NCBI GenBank assembly: GCA_023257525.1
Contig: JALRCB010000001.1
Span: forward strand, 1-38,872
Source of the DNA: Candidatus Nanopelagicales bacterium
GTDB lineage: Bacteria > Actinomycetota > Actinomycetes > S36-B12 > UBA5976
Length of the DNA stretch: 38,872 nt
Reading direction: 5' to 3'
Shown: in pieces, positions 24,604 through 33,422 of the stretch
Layout of the letters: each line of letters starts with the position of its first letter
Numbering within the stretch: the stretch's first letter is position 1
Notes under the pieces: generated by a model
The model's database searches: none
The model's input: only the letters and a program-made list of their open reading frames with translations
Told to the model about the DNA's origin: nothing
Made by a program: the position numbers and the translations under genes

Positions 24604-26001
24604 GTGTCATCAGGCAGACTCGACAAACGAATCTTCGGAATTGAAACAGAGTTTGGCGTTACTTGCACATTTCAAGGTCAGCGACGTCTCACTCCAGATG
24701 AAGTAGCTCGCTACCTTTTCAAGCGGGTTGTATCTTGGGGGAGAAGCTCAAACGTATTTCTAACTAATGGTGCTCGTCTCTATTTGGATGTGGGTAGTCA
24801 TCCAGAGTATGCAACTGCCGAGTGTGATGATTTCCACGATTTGATCGTGCAAGATAAGGCCGGCGAACGAATCCTTGCGGAACTGATTCTCGATGCGCAA
24901 GAACGTTTGCTGGAAGAAGGAATTGAAGGGGAAATCTACCTTTTCAAAAACAACACTGACTCAGGTGGCAATTCATATGGTTGTCACGAAAACTTCTTGA
25001 TCAAACGTCGCCAGGATTATCTGGAGCAGATTGAAGCGTTGCTTCCATTTTTGATAACTCGACAATTGATCTGCGGTGCCGGAAAGGTCTTAACTACACC
25101 TAGAGGAACGATTTATTCACTGTCGCAACGCGCTGACCATATGTGGGAAGGCGTCTCAAGCGCGACTACAAGATCACGTCCAATCATCAACACTCGGGAT
25201 GAACCGCATGCAGACTCTGAAGCTTTTAGACGCCTGCATGTAATTGTTGGGGACTCAAACATGTCGGAGATGACAACTCTCCTCAAAGTTGTTTCAATGG
25301 ACTTTGTTTTGCGATTACTCGAGACGGGCAATCTAAATCGAGATTTCACGCTCGAAAATCCGATTCGGGCCATCCGCGATGTATCGCACGACATAACTGG
25401 GTTAGCTACCGTCACTTTGAATTCCGGCTCAACCATGAGCGCCCTACAAATGCAATGGGCTTATCTTGAAATGGTTAAAAATTATGTTGCAACGGGTGAC
25501 ATGAACATGACTCGGGATCACGTAATTGCACTAGAGCTCTGGGAGCGTACGTTAACTGCGGTTGAGACAAATAATCATGCGCTTATTGCGCAGGACATCG
25601 ACTGGGCCATTAAGAAGCAATTGGTGGACTCTTACCGTGAGAAGAACGATCTGGAATTGGATTCGCCACGAGTTGCTCAACTCGATTTGATGTATCACGA
25701 CATCACGCAAAATCGAGGTTTGTTCTATCTGCTACAGAACAATGGTCGGGTTAATCGCGTGACTACAGATGCCGAGATTTTGACAGCCCAAACCGTGCCG
25801 CCGCAAACTACGCGAGCCAAACTAAGAGGTGACTTTATCGCCGCTGCGCAAGATGCCGGTAAGGACATTAGCGTCGATTGGGTACACCTGAAGATGAATG
25901 ATCAATCGCAACGGACAGTTTTGTGCAAGGACCCATTTGCCAATGTAGATGAGCGAGTTCAGAAACTTATCGACTCCATGCAAGAGGCAGTAACTTCCTG
26001 A
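24604..26001 (+). CDS. pafA: Pup-protein ligase PafA
   Basis: A 465-residue enzyme with metal-binding FGIETEFG at 11-18 and the catalytic Asp62 in LYLDVGSHPEYA, without the Dop-loop insertion. It phosphorylates the C-terminal Glu of Pup and joins it to lysines of target proteins. The start is GTG, directly following the pup stop with 0 bp between them, and AAAGGTGG in the end of pup serves as Shine-Dalgarno sequence. Ligase and tag are therefore translationally linked. Confidence 0.95.
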   Translation: MSSGRLDKRIFGIETEFGVTCTFQGQRRLTPDEVARYLFKRVVSWGRSSNVFLTNGARLYLDVGSHPEYATAECDDFHDLIVQDKAGERILAELILDAQERLLEEGIEGEIYLFKNNTDSGGNSYGCHENFLIKRRQDYLEQIEALLPFLITRQLICGAGKVLTTPRGTIYSLSQRADHMWEGVSSATTRSRPIINTRDEPHADSEAFRRLHVIVGDSNMSEMTTLLKVVSMDFVLRLLETGNLNRDFTLENPIRAIRDVSHDITGLATVTLNSGSTMSALQMQWAYLEMVKNYVATGDMNMTRDHVIALELWERTLTAVETNNHALIAQDIDWAIKKQLVDSYREKNDLELDSPRVAQLDLMYHDITQNRGLFYLLQNNGRVNRVTTDAEILTAQTVPPQTTRAKLRGDFIAAAQDAGKDISVDWVHLKMNDQSQRTVLCKDPFANVDERVQKLIDSMQEAVTS

Positions 26002-26004
26002 TTG

Positions 26005-26010
26005 TAGGAT
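26005..26010 (+). promoter_or_regulatory. -10 element for leaderless FKBP lipoprotein gene
   Basis: TAGGAT lies exactly at -12 to -7 from the ATG at 26017, just after the pafA stop. Confidence 0.45.
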
Positions 26011-26016
26011 TGAGAT

Positions 26017-26544
26017 ATGTTCACTCGTACTTCAGTTTTAGTAATTTCTACGGCCCTAATGCTTACTGCGTGCTCTTCATCATCTGATGAGGCATCGTCA
26101 CCTGCTGCGTCAACATCTTCCGATTCCGCTCCAGCCTTAACTGGAACTCCGGTGAGTGTTGAAGTGACTGGTGAAGCTGGCTCCGAGCCAGTCGTTGCTA
26201 TCACGCCAGGCGATCCGGTAACTGAATTGCAAGTTACAGACGTGATTGCTGGTACTGGCGACCCACTCCCAGCAGGAGCAACACTAACTGCCGATTATGT
26301 TGGATATGGCGGAGCAACTGGTCAGATGTTTGATGCTTCCTGGGTGCGTGGTGAACCAGCGACTTTTCCGTTGGATAACGTGATTTTGGGTTGGCAAGAA
26401 GGCCTTGTTGGAATGCAGGTTGGCGGTCGGCGACTTCTAGTTATTCCAGCCGAACTGGGTTACGGCAATAATCCACCTCCAGGTAGCGGTATTGAGCCTG
26501 GTGAAACCTTGATCTTCGTAGTTGACCTAGTAAGTTTTGAATAG
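26017..26544 (+). CDS. Lipoprotein FKBP-type peptidyl-prolyl isomerase
   Basis: A 175-residue protein with a signal peptide and lipobox LTAC (Cys19), a Ser/Ala/Thr-rich linker, and one FKBP domain with VIAGTGDPLPAGATLTADYV, GWQEGLVGMQVGGRR and ELGYGN. It catalyses cis-trans isomerisation at proline on exported proteins. It is a normal member of the actinobacterial pafA-fkp-pafB neighbourhood. A cytoplasmic FKBP paralogue follows 49 bp downstream. Confidence 0.9.
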   Translation: MFTRTSVLVISTALMLTACSSSSDEASSPAASTSSDSAPALTGTPVSVEVTGEAGSEPVVAITPGDPVTELQVTDVIAGTGDPLPAGATLTADYVGYGGATGQMFDASWVRGEPATFPLDNVILGWQEGLVGMQVGGRRLLVIPAELGYGNNPPPGSGIEPGETLIFVVDLVSFE

Positions 26545-26593
26545 ATTTTCCGAGTTACGTTAAGACCGAATCAATTAGCAGATAGAGGAATCC

Positions 26594-26953
26594 ATGCAGG
26601 CACCAGAGTTTGATTTTCCAGAGGGTCCAGCACCAACTGAATTAGTTATTGAAGATTTACAAGTTGGCGATGGAACTGAAGCGGGACCAGGCCAAACAGT
26701 GACAGTTCACTACGCTGGCATTGATTTCGAAACTGGTGAACAGTTCGATTCCTCCTGGGATCGTGGCGAGTCCATCGAATTTCGTTTAAAGGGATTGATT
26801 GTGGGCTGGCAAGAAGGTATCCCAGGTATGAAAGTTGGCGGGCGTCGAAAATTAACCATTCCACCTGAGATGGCATATGGTGCAGCGGGTAGTGGTCACA
26901 GACTTTCTGGAAAAACACTCGTATTCATCATCGATCTTTTAGCTGTTTCTTAA
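26594..26953 (+). CDS. FKBP-type peptidyl-prolyl isomerase (cytoplasmic)
   Basis: A 119-residue single FKBP domain: QVGDGTEAGPGQTVTVHYAG, FDSSWDRG, GWQEGIPGMKVGGRRKLTIP and MAYGAAGSG. There is no signal peptide. It is a folding helper for cytoplasmic proteins. AGAGGAA precedes the ATG. It is followed after 3 bp by pafB, so it shares the pafBC transcript. Confidence 0.93.
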   Translation: MQAPEFDFPEGPAPTELVIEDLQVGDGTEAGPGQTVTVHYAGIDFETGEQFDSSWDRGESIEFRLKGLIVGWQEGIPGMKVGGRRKLTIPPEMAYGAAGSGHRLSGKTLVFIIDLLAVS

Positions 26954-26956
26954 GTC

Positions 26957-27913
26957 ATGGCAAGAGCACGCACTGAGCGCATGCTCAACTTGCTCTTTGT
27001 CTTGCTGAATTCCAGAACACCGTTAACCCGAGAACAGATTCGGGAGCGAGTTCCGGGCTATGGAGACTCCAATGAAGCATTCGAAAGAATGTTCGAACGG
27101 GATAAAGCTGCGCTACGCGATTTGGCAATTCCGGTGGAGACCAAGCCAGTGGATATGTTCCATGATGACGTTCTGGGATATCGAATTGATCGCTCCGACT
27201 GGTTAATGCCAGAAATCTCAATCACAGCCGAAGAGCGCACTTATCTAGCCTTAGCTGCAAGTGCCTGGCAGAACGCGCAATTGAGCACTGCTGCGCGGCA
27301 AGCGGTATCGAGTGTGGACGCCAGAGAGCAAGGCGCTGAGATTTCGGTACCGGTTTCGTTGGCTAAAGGTCGCCGTCACATCACCGAGATTCTAGCTGCC
27401 ATAGCCAACGGCAAGACGGTCGTATTCGATTATGTCGGGCTCAATCAATCAGAAGTTGTTAAACGAACCATTGATCCCTGGCGGGCATTACTGCATTCGG
27501 GACACTGGTACTTAATTGGCTTTGATCAAGATAAGGGTGAGGTTAGAACTTTTCGTACTGACCGAATAGTTGGCGACCTGGTAGAGACAAGGCATGACAT
27601 TTTGGAATCGATGCCTAAGGACTTTGATCTTTCAGCGATTACCGATACCTGGGAGCATTCAGATAAGGACGCAACCATTGCTACGGTTTTGGTTCGACCT
27701 GGTCGGGCAGCATCACTTCGAGTGCTAGCAACTGCTTGTGAGATTGGTGAGGAATGGGATGAATTGACGATTCCTTATCATCACGAGTCGCAGTTAATTG
27801 GACTGATTGCCAGCTCCTGCGATGTCACGAGGGTTAAGTCTCCGCAATCACTGCAAGATTCCGTAACTCGGATTATTACAACAACTTTGTCGGTGCATAA
27901 CCTTGGCAAATGA
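26957..27913 (+). CDS. pafB: WYL-domain transcription regulator PafB
   Basis: A 318-residue protein with an N-terminal helix-turn-helix (about 1-60), a middle region, and a WYL domain with IDPWRALLHSGHWYLIGFD and FRTDRI. In mycobacteria PafB and PafC form a heterodimer that activates the LexA-independent DNA-damage response and is sensed through single-stranded DNA. It overlaps pafC by 11 bp, which supports stoichiometric production of the two. Confidence 0.92.
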   Translation: MARARTERMLNLLFVLLNSRTPLTREQIRERVPGYGDSNEAFERMFERDKAALRDLAIPVETKPVDMFHDDVLGYRIDRSDWLMPEISITAEERTYLALAASAWQNAQLSTAARQAVSSVDAREQGAEISVPVSLAKGRRHITEILAAIANGKTVVFDYVGLNQSEVVKRTIDPWRALLHSGHWYLIGFDQDKGEVRTFRTDRIVGDLVETRHDILESMPKDFDLSAITDTWEHSDKDATIATVLVRPGRAASLRVLATACEIGEEWDELTIPYHHESQLIGLIASSCDVTRVKSPQSLQDSVTRIITTTLSVHNLGK

Positions 27914-28799
27914 CCTTGAACTATTAATCAAACTGCTCCCGTGGTTAGTTGCAAACAATGGTGCATCATTATCTGAAGTTGCCAAGCACTTCGACATCTC
28001 GGAAAAGCACGCCTTAGAACTGATCGGCCAATTAGTTGTCACTGGTCCGTCTCAAGCTGGTGGGGGATTAGTTGATATCGACTTTGAAGATTCTGAATCA
28101 ATTTTTGTCTCAGATGCCAAAGCGCTAGATCGACCAGTAAAGCTTTCGGAGTTTGAAGCCTCTGCATTGTTGGGTGGCTTGCACTACTTAGAACAATTCC
28201 CGAACCTGGTCGACGCCGAAATAGTAGGTGGCTTGATTCAAAAAATTCAACAAGCACTTCCAAATGCTGATAGCGCAATCAATGTTGTAACGGCCCGAAT
28301 ATCTGATGATGTGAACTCTGTTGTTTCAAAAGCAATTGAGTCAAAACTTGTGATTGAAATCAAATACGCCGGAGTCACCAAAGAAGATGTTTCGGTGCGC
28401 AAGGTCGATCCTGTAAAGATCTATTCTCAAGATGACTTTGTATACCTAAAAGCGTGGTGTCAAAATTCGCAGGCCTGGCGAAGTTTCCGAATGGATCGAA
28501 TTTTGGAAGCTAAATTGAGTGACATAGCGATTGCCATTCCGGCTGATGAGGAGCCAACGGAAGCTAAGCGCGAATACCTAGCCGCGATTGAACTTGATAA
28601 GGCCTATTACGGACAACTCGACCAGGTAGACATAGTGAGCTTCAAGGAATACATGTGGCACGCCGTTGAAGTCGAGCTACGGGTTTATTCGAGGGATTGG
28701 CTAGTGTCAATGATTTTGGCCTCCGGCGGGCGAGTTAAGGCAGTAAGGCCGCCGGATCTCATTGAGGCGCTAGTTGCCCGTGCATCAGCCTGGGAATAG
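27903..28799 (+). CDS. pafC: WYL-domain transcription regulator PafC
   Basis: A 298-residue partner of PafB with an N-terminal helix-turn-helix (SLSEVAKHFDISEKHALELIGQ region) and a WYL-like domain with VRKVDPVKIYSQDDFVYLKA and RSFRMDRI. The start is TTG inside the end of pafB. The two WYL proteins in tandem between the FKBP genes and tatA are the standard actinobacterial layout. Confidence 0.92.
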   Translation: MANDLELLIKLLPWLVANNGASLSEVAKHFDISEKHALELIGQLVVTGPSQAGGGLVDIDFEDSESIFVSDAKALDRPVKLSEFEASALLGGLHYLEQFPNLVDAEIVGGLIQKIQQALPNADSAINVVTARISDDVNSVVSKAIESKLVIEIKYAGVTKEDVSVRKVDPVKIYSQDDFVYLKAWCQNSQAWRSFRMDRILEAKLSDIAIAIPADEEPTEAKREYLAAIELDKAYYGQLDQVDIVSFKEYMWHAVEVELRVYSRDWLVSMILASGGRVKAVRPPDLIEALVARASAWE

Positions 28800-28862
28800 T
28801 GCTTGCTAAGTTAAGTTTGAATTGATGCGATACCGTTGGTTAACCAGCCCTAAGGAGACGAC

Positions 28863-29039
28863 ATGAGAGCCCTATTTGATTCACCTGCTGCAATCATCCT
28901 GCTGCTACTTGTAATTGTCTTGTTTGGTGCTCGCAGACTTCCAGATGCCGCTAAGAGTGTTGGCAAGTCCATCAAGATTTTCAAATCCGAGATGGAGACT
29001 GACAAAACTACGGAACCTAAAGACTCCGACAAGAGTTAG
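28863..29039 (+). CDS. tatA: Twin-arginine translocase subunit TatA
   Basis: A 58-residue protein. One N-terminal membrane helix (about 8-21) is followed by the hallmark FGARRLPDAAKSVGKSI amphipathic helix and a charged tail. It forms the protein-conducting part of the Tat pathway, which exports folded proteins. A strong Shine-Dalgarno AAGGAGA precedes the ATG, and tatC starts 8 bp after its stop. A possible -10 TACCGT is at 28831-28836. Confidence 0.94.
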   Translation: MRALFDSPAAIILLLLVIVLFGARRLPDAAKSVGKSIKIFKSEMETDKTTEPKDSDKS

Positions 29040-29047
29040 ATTACGTA

Positions 29048-29818
29048 ATGGCGCAAGCCTCTCCAGGTGACACCAAACAAGGTGCAATGACGCTTGCCGA
29101 GCACTTCAGCGAATTACGCAAACGTTTAGTTCGAAGCGCTTTGGCTTTGATCGTATGCACCATTGCAGTTTGGAATCAATTTTCCGATATCTTTGCAGTA
29201 ATCCGAGCTCCTTATGACAGTGTGCAAGGGCTTGGATCAAATGCAGTACTTGCGCTCACTGGAATTACTAGTGGCTTTTCACTGCAGTTACGAGTTTCAC
29301 TAGCTGCGGCGTTCGTGCTTTCCAGTCCGATTTGGATTTATCAGCTTTGGAGATTTATCTCACCAGGTCTAAAACGAAATGAACGCAAATGGGCATACGC
29401 CTTCACTGCAGTTGCGGTTCCGCTATTTTCATGTGGAGTTATTCTTGCTTATTACGTAATGCCACGAATGTTAGACATTTTGTTTGAGTTCACACCTAGC
29501 GATGTTGAGAACGTTACCAGCGTAGAAAGTTACTTAAGCTTCTTTCTACATCTCACGTTATTCTTCGGAATTGGTTTTCTGCTGCCATTAGTACTGGTGA
29601 CACTGAACTTCGCTGGCATTCTTTCGGGGGAGCGACTTAAGGCGGCATGGCGTTGGTTAATCTTGGGCAGCTTTGTGTTCGGTGCTGTCGCTACGCCAAA
29701 TGGTGATCCACTCGCAATGACATTTGTAGCCCTACCGATGATCGTGATGAGTTTTATTGCAGTTGGAATCGCTTTGATAAATGATCGCCGTAGACAGCGC
29801 CTAGCTGAAGCGAGTTAG
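29048..29818 (+). CDS. tatC: Twin-arginine translocase subunit TatC
   Basis: A 256-residue polytopic membrane protein with six predicted helices, the N-terminal LAEHFSELRKRLVRS and the SPIWIYQLWRFISPGLK segment that defines TatC. It recognises twin-arginine signal peptides. It forms an operon with tatA, downstream of pafBC and upstream of the lipid kinase gene, as in other actinobacteria. Confidence 0.95.
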   Translation: MAQASPGDTKQGAMTLAEHFSELRKRLVRSALALIVCTIAVWNQFSDIFAVIRAPYDSVQGLGSNAVLALTGITSGFSLQLRVSLAAAFVLSSPIWIYQLWRFISPGLKRNERKWAYAFTAVAVPLFSCGVILAYYVMPRMLDILFEFTPSDVENVTSVESYLSFFLHLTLFFGIGFLLPLVLVTLNFAGILSGERLKAAWRWLILGSFVFGAVATPNGDPLAMTFVALPMIVMSFIAVGIALINDRRRQRLAEAS

Positions 29819-29828
29819 GTGAATCCGC

Positions 29829-30713
29829 ATGATCGCCTTGGTCGTAAAACCGAAACTACTTGGATCCAAGCGGTTCGAGAAAATTGTTGACGAACTATCG
29901 CATCTAAAGCCAGTAGTTCTAGGTGGCAATGATGTTGCGTCACTTAGGGCAGAAATCTCTGAGTTACGTAACTTAGATTCCGATCTGACAGTCGTTGCCT
30001 GTGGCGGCGACGGTACGTTTCATCTGGCCCTTAATTCAATTCCAGATTTAACCGTTCCACTCGCAGTGATTCCACTGGGTACGGGAAATGACTTCGCTCG
30101 CTATTTAGGCATTAAGAAACCAGCGCACGCATATTCCACGTTAAACAACTACGCACCAGCCAGCATGGACATGGGAACCATTGAACTTACTGACGGATCC
30201 ATTGTTAGATTTGCTGGCATAGCTTCATGTGGGTTTGATGCCCAAGTTAATGAAAGAGCAAATACTTACCGTGGTCCGGCTGGCACTCTTAAATACCTCG
30301 TTGCCTTAGCTGTGGAGCTAGTCAAATTGAATTCTCGCGAGTTTATGGTCTCAACTAATGGTGCTGAGCATCAACCGGGACGCTTCACTTTGATCGCCGT
30401 GGGTAATACTTCCTCATATGGTGGCGGACTGAAGATGTGTCCTACTGCAGATGCTTTTGATCAGCACTTTGAAGTTACTTATGTAGATAAAGTGACACGG
30501 CGGCTCTTGGTACGAGTACTGCCAAAAGTTTTTTGGGGTGGTCACACTAAGCACAGGCAAGTGACTCAGAGTGTGGCTCAGAAAATTGAAATCAGTGGAG
30601 ATGAGTTTCCGGTTTACGCTGATGGTGAAAAGATCGGGCACGGTCCAGTCGTGATCACGTTGCACCCTGGTGCCATGCGTGTGTGGCAGGCACAACCTGC
30701 GAACACGCCGTAA
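29829..30713 (+). CDS. Diacylglycerol kinase-family lipid kinase
   Basis: A 294-residue protein with the catalytic-domain motifs CGGDGTFHLALN and PLGTGNDFARYLG and the C-terminal EISGDEFPVYADGE segment of the DagK/YegS family. It phosphorylates diacylglycerol or a related lipid using ATP. AGGTGA precedes the ATG. Its TAA stop supplies the first three bases of the -10 element of the next gene. Confidence 0.9.
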   Translation: MIALVVKPKLLGSKRFEKIVDELSHLKPVVLGGNDVASLRAEISELRNLDSDLTVVACGGDGTFHLALNSIPDLTVPLAVIPLGTGNDFARYLGIKKPAHAYSTLNNYAPASMDMGTIELTDGSIVRFAGIASCGFDAQVNERANTYRGPAGTLKYLVALAVELVKLNSREFMVSTNGAEHQPGRFTLIAVGNTSSYGGGLKMCPTADAFDQHFEVTYVDKVTRRLLVRVLPKVFWGGHTKHRQVTQSVAQKIEISGDEFPVYADGEKIGHGPVVITLHPGAMRVWQAQPANTP

Positions 30714-30716
30714 TCT
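30711..30716 (+). promoter_or_regulatory. -10 element for leaderless helY, built on the lipid kinase stop codon
   Basis: TAATCT lies exactly at -12 to -7 from the helY ATG at 30723, and its TAA is the stop codon of the upstream kinase gene. Confidence 0.5.
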
Positions 30717-30722
30717 TGAGTC

Positions 30723-33422
30723 ATGACCGACTCGCCAGCACAAAGATATGCGGCGGCGAAATCCCGAAGTAAAGATACCCAAGGACTTCTTGGCTCGTTC
30801 CAGGAATCACTGAGTTTCGTTCTCGACGATTTTCAGCTGCAGGCTTGTCGAGCAATAGATTCGGGCTCCGGCGTACTAGTCGCGGCTCCAACTAGCGCCG
30901 GTAAAACGGTTGTTGGTCAGTTTGCAGTTTATACCGCGCTATCTAAACAATCCCGCTGCTTTTACACCACGCCAATCAAGGCGCTCTCAAATCAAAAATT
31001 CAACGAGTTTGTAGATTTCTACGGCTCGGACAACGTTGGCTTGCTTACAGGTGATAGTTCAATCAACGGGGACGCACCAATTGTTGTTATGACAACTGAA
31101 GTTCTTCGAAACATGCTTTACGAAGGGTCTTCAGGTCTTAATGGTTTGAGCCATGTAGTTATGGATGAAGTTCACTACCTAGCCGATCGTTCCCGTGGCG
31201 CGGTTTGGGAAGAAGTCATAATCCACTTATCTGAGTCAGTTTCGGTTGTGGCGCTTTCAGCCACGGTGAGTAATGCAGAAGAGTTTGGCGATTGGCTAAG
31301 AACTGTTAGAGGTAAGACCGAAGTTATCGTCGAAGAACACCGACCAATTCCACTGCATCAACACGTTATGGTCGGCAATGAGCTTCATGACCTATTTGTA
31401 GATAAAGCCAAAACTAAAGTTAGCCCTGAGCTACAGCGAATTGCGCGTAACGACAAACAGCAATCTCGTCATGGTTATGGCAGAGGCAATCGATTTAGAA
31501 GCAGGTACACACCTTCGCGTGTCGAGGTGATTGAAGAACTAGACCGTGCAGGATTGTTACCAAGCATTACTTTCATCTTCTCCAGAGCTGCATGTGACGA
31601 TGCAGTATCGCAGTGTCTAGCTGGCGGTCTGTGCGTGACAACGCCCGAAGAACAGCTGGTGATTCGTGGGGTTGTAGATGCGCATTTCCCAGACGCTAGT
31701 TCTGAGGAGTTACGAGTTCTAGGTTTTGCTTCTTGGTGTGAAGGATTGGAAAAAGGAATTGCAGCACACCATGCCGGATTACTCCCGGCCTTCAAGGTTG
31801 TAGTTGAACAGCTATTCCAAGAGGGCCTAGTAAAAGTAGTTTTCGCCACGGAGACTCTGGCACTTGGCATAAACATGCCAGCTAGAAGTGTGGTTCTTGA
31901 AAAGTTAACCAAGTGGAATGGCTCAGTCCATGCTCCAGTTACCGCAGGTGAGTACACGCAGTTAACAGGACGTGCTGGCCGCAGAGGAATTGACGTTGAA
32001 GGCCACGCCATTGTGGTTTGGCACAACGAACTTGATCCAGATGCTTTAGCTGGGTTGGCTAGCACTCGAACCTATCCGCTTAAATCTAGTTTCAAACCTT
32101 CGTACAACATGGCAATCAACTTAATTGGCAAATTTGGAACCCAGCGAGCTAGAGAGTTGCTGGAGTCTTCATTCGCACAATTTCAGGCAGATAAGTCAGT
32201 AGTTGGTCTAGCCACGCAGATGCGCAGGAATGAATCCGCCATTGACGGTTACCAGGAGGCAATGGAATGTCATCTCGGCGATTTTTCCAGCTACATGAAG
32301 TTGCGCCGCCAACTTTCCGCCCTAGAAAAGGACACTAAGCGTGACGGAGTTCGGGAACGTCGCAATACCGCCACCAACTTCTTAAATGAAGTAGAACGCG
32401 GAGACGTAATTGTTGTTGACTCTGATCGTCGTTCCAGTACGCCCTATGTGGTCTTGGATGAAGCCAGAGATTCAGATGACCCGAGGCCAAGAGTCATGTC
32501 ACAGTCTCGTGTCGTTAAACGAATCGGCTACACCGATGTCGGCGATCAAGGTCGGGTAATAGGTCGGATTCGAATTCCTGCGACCTTCGATTCACGCTCG
32601 CCGAAGACTCGGAATTGGCTAGCTGATCAAATTGCTGACATTTCTCGAGGCGCCCCGAAAGTGCAGCGTCAGGCACAAACGGAAACACAATCTGATGTTG
32701 AAGTATCACGTCTAAGAAAAGCGATTCGTGCTCACGCTTGTCACGGTTGCAACGACCGGGAAGAACACGTCAGATGGCATGAGCGGATCTACTCAACCCA
32801 GCGGGAAATTGAAAAACTTGAGTCACGGGTGGCAACCAGAACTAGCTCCATCGCAAAAGAGTTTGATCGAATCTGTGATGTTTTGACTGAGCTTAAGTAT
32901 CTAGAGAAGCAGGAAACCAGCCATGTGGTAACAGAAGCTGGAGCTATCTTGGGCCGGATTTATTGTGAGCTTGATTTGCTTGCTGCTGAATGTCTTCGCA
33001 GTGGGGTTTGGAAGGATCTGACAGCGGAACAGATGGCAAGTGCCGTGAGCACTCTTGTCTATGAATCACGCAGAGATGATGATCGCGACACCCAAAACAT
33101 TCCAGATGGCAGCTTAGGTATTGCTCTTACTGAAATGGTTTACAAGTGGGGCGAACTTAAAGAAATTGAAACTCAGCACCGTATGGACAGCCTTCGTGAT
33201 ATGGATCCGGGCTTTGTCTGGTTAACGCTTAAGTGGGCCAGAGGCCAATCTATTGCTCGCGTGTTGAAAACTTCAGACTTACAAGCTGGTGATTTTGTTC
33301 GTTGGAGTAAGCAAGTCATTGATCTTTTGGGTCAGATATCACTTGCCAGTGAAGATCCGGAAGTAGCAAGTGCGGCTCGGGCTTCAAGTGATTTAATCAA
33401 CCGAGGAATTGTGGCATGGTAG
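30723..33422 (+). CDS. helY: Ski2/Mtr4-like DEVH helicase HelY
   Basis: An 899-residue helicase. Walker A APTSAGKT is at 55-62, DEVH at 148-151, followed by motif III (SAT) and motif VI QLTGRAGRRGID, and it has a C-terminal DSHCT-like domain (WKDLTAEQMASAVSTLVYE). It belongs to the family that unwinds structured RNA for decay in eukaryotes and archaea. The actinobacterial members are thought to act in RNA metabolism. The stop overlaps the start of the next gene by 7 bp. Confidence 0.93.
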   Translation: MTDSPAQRYAAAKSRSKDTQGLLGSFQESLSFVLDDFQLQACRAIDSGSGVLVAAPTSAGKTVVGQFAVYTALSKQSRCFYTTPIKALSNQKFNEFVDFYGSDNVGLLTGDSSINGDAPIVVMTTEVLRNMLYEGSSGLNGLSHVVMDEVHYLADRSRGAVWEEVIIHLSESVSVVALSATVSNAEEFGDWLRTVRGKTEVIVEEHRPIPLHQHVMVGNELHDLFVDKAKTKVSPELQRIARNDKQQSRHGYGRGNRFRSRYTPSRVEVIEELDRAGLLPSITFIFSRAACDDAVSQCLAGGLCVTTPEEQLVIRGVVDAHFPDASSEELRVLGFASWCEGLEKGIAAHHAGLLPAFKVVVEQLFQEGLVKVVFATETLALGINMPARSVVLEKLTKWNGSVHAPVTAGEYTQLTGRAGRRGIDVEGHAIVVWHNELDPDALAGLASTRTYPLKSSFKPSYNMAINLIGKFGTQRARELLESSFAQFQADKSVVGLATQMRRNESAIDGYQEAMECHLGDFSSYMKLRRQLSALEKDTKRDGVRERRNTATNFLNEVERGDVIVVDSDRRSSTPYVVLDEARDSDDPRPRVMSQSRVVKRIGYTDVGDQGRVIGRIRIPATFDSRSPKTRNWLADQIADISRGAPKVQRQAQTETQSDVEVSRLRKAIRAHACHGCNDREEHVRWHERIYSTQREIEKLESRVATRTSSIAKEFDRICDVLTELKYLEKQETSHVVTEAGAILGRIYCELDLLAAECLRSGVWKDLTAEQMASAVSTLVYESRRDDDRDTQNIPDGSLGIALTEMVYKWGELKEIETQHRMDSLRDMDPGFVWLTLKWARGQSIARVLKTSDLQAGDFVRWSKQVIDLLGQISLASEDPEVASAARASSDLINRGIVAW

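Noticed and set aside
27887..27910. PafBC-type (RecA-NDp) promoter before pafC
   Set aside because: TTGTCGGTG is present, but the TANNNT expected eight bases later is not, and it lies inside the end of pafB.
31475..32065. Minus-strand open frame of 196 codons inside helY
   Set aside because: It is fully inside helicase motif-containing sequence, with shadow-like composition and no domain.
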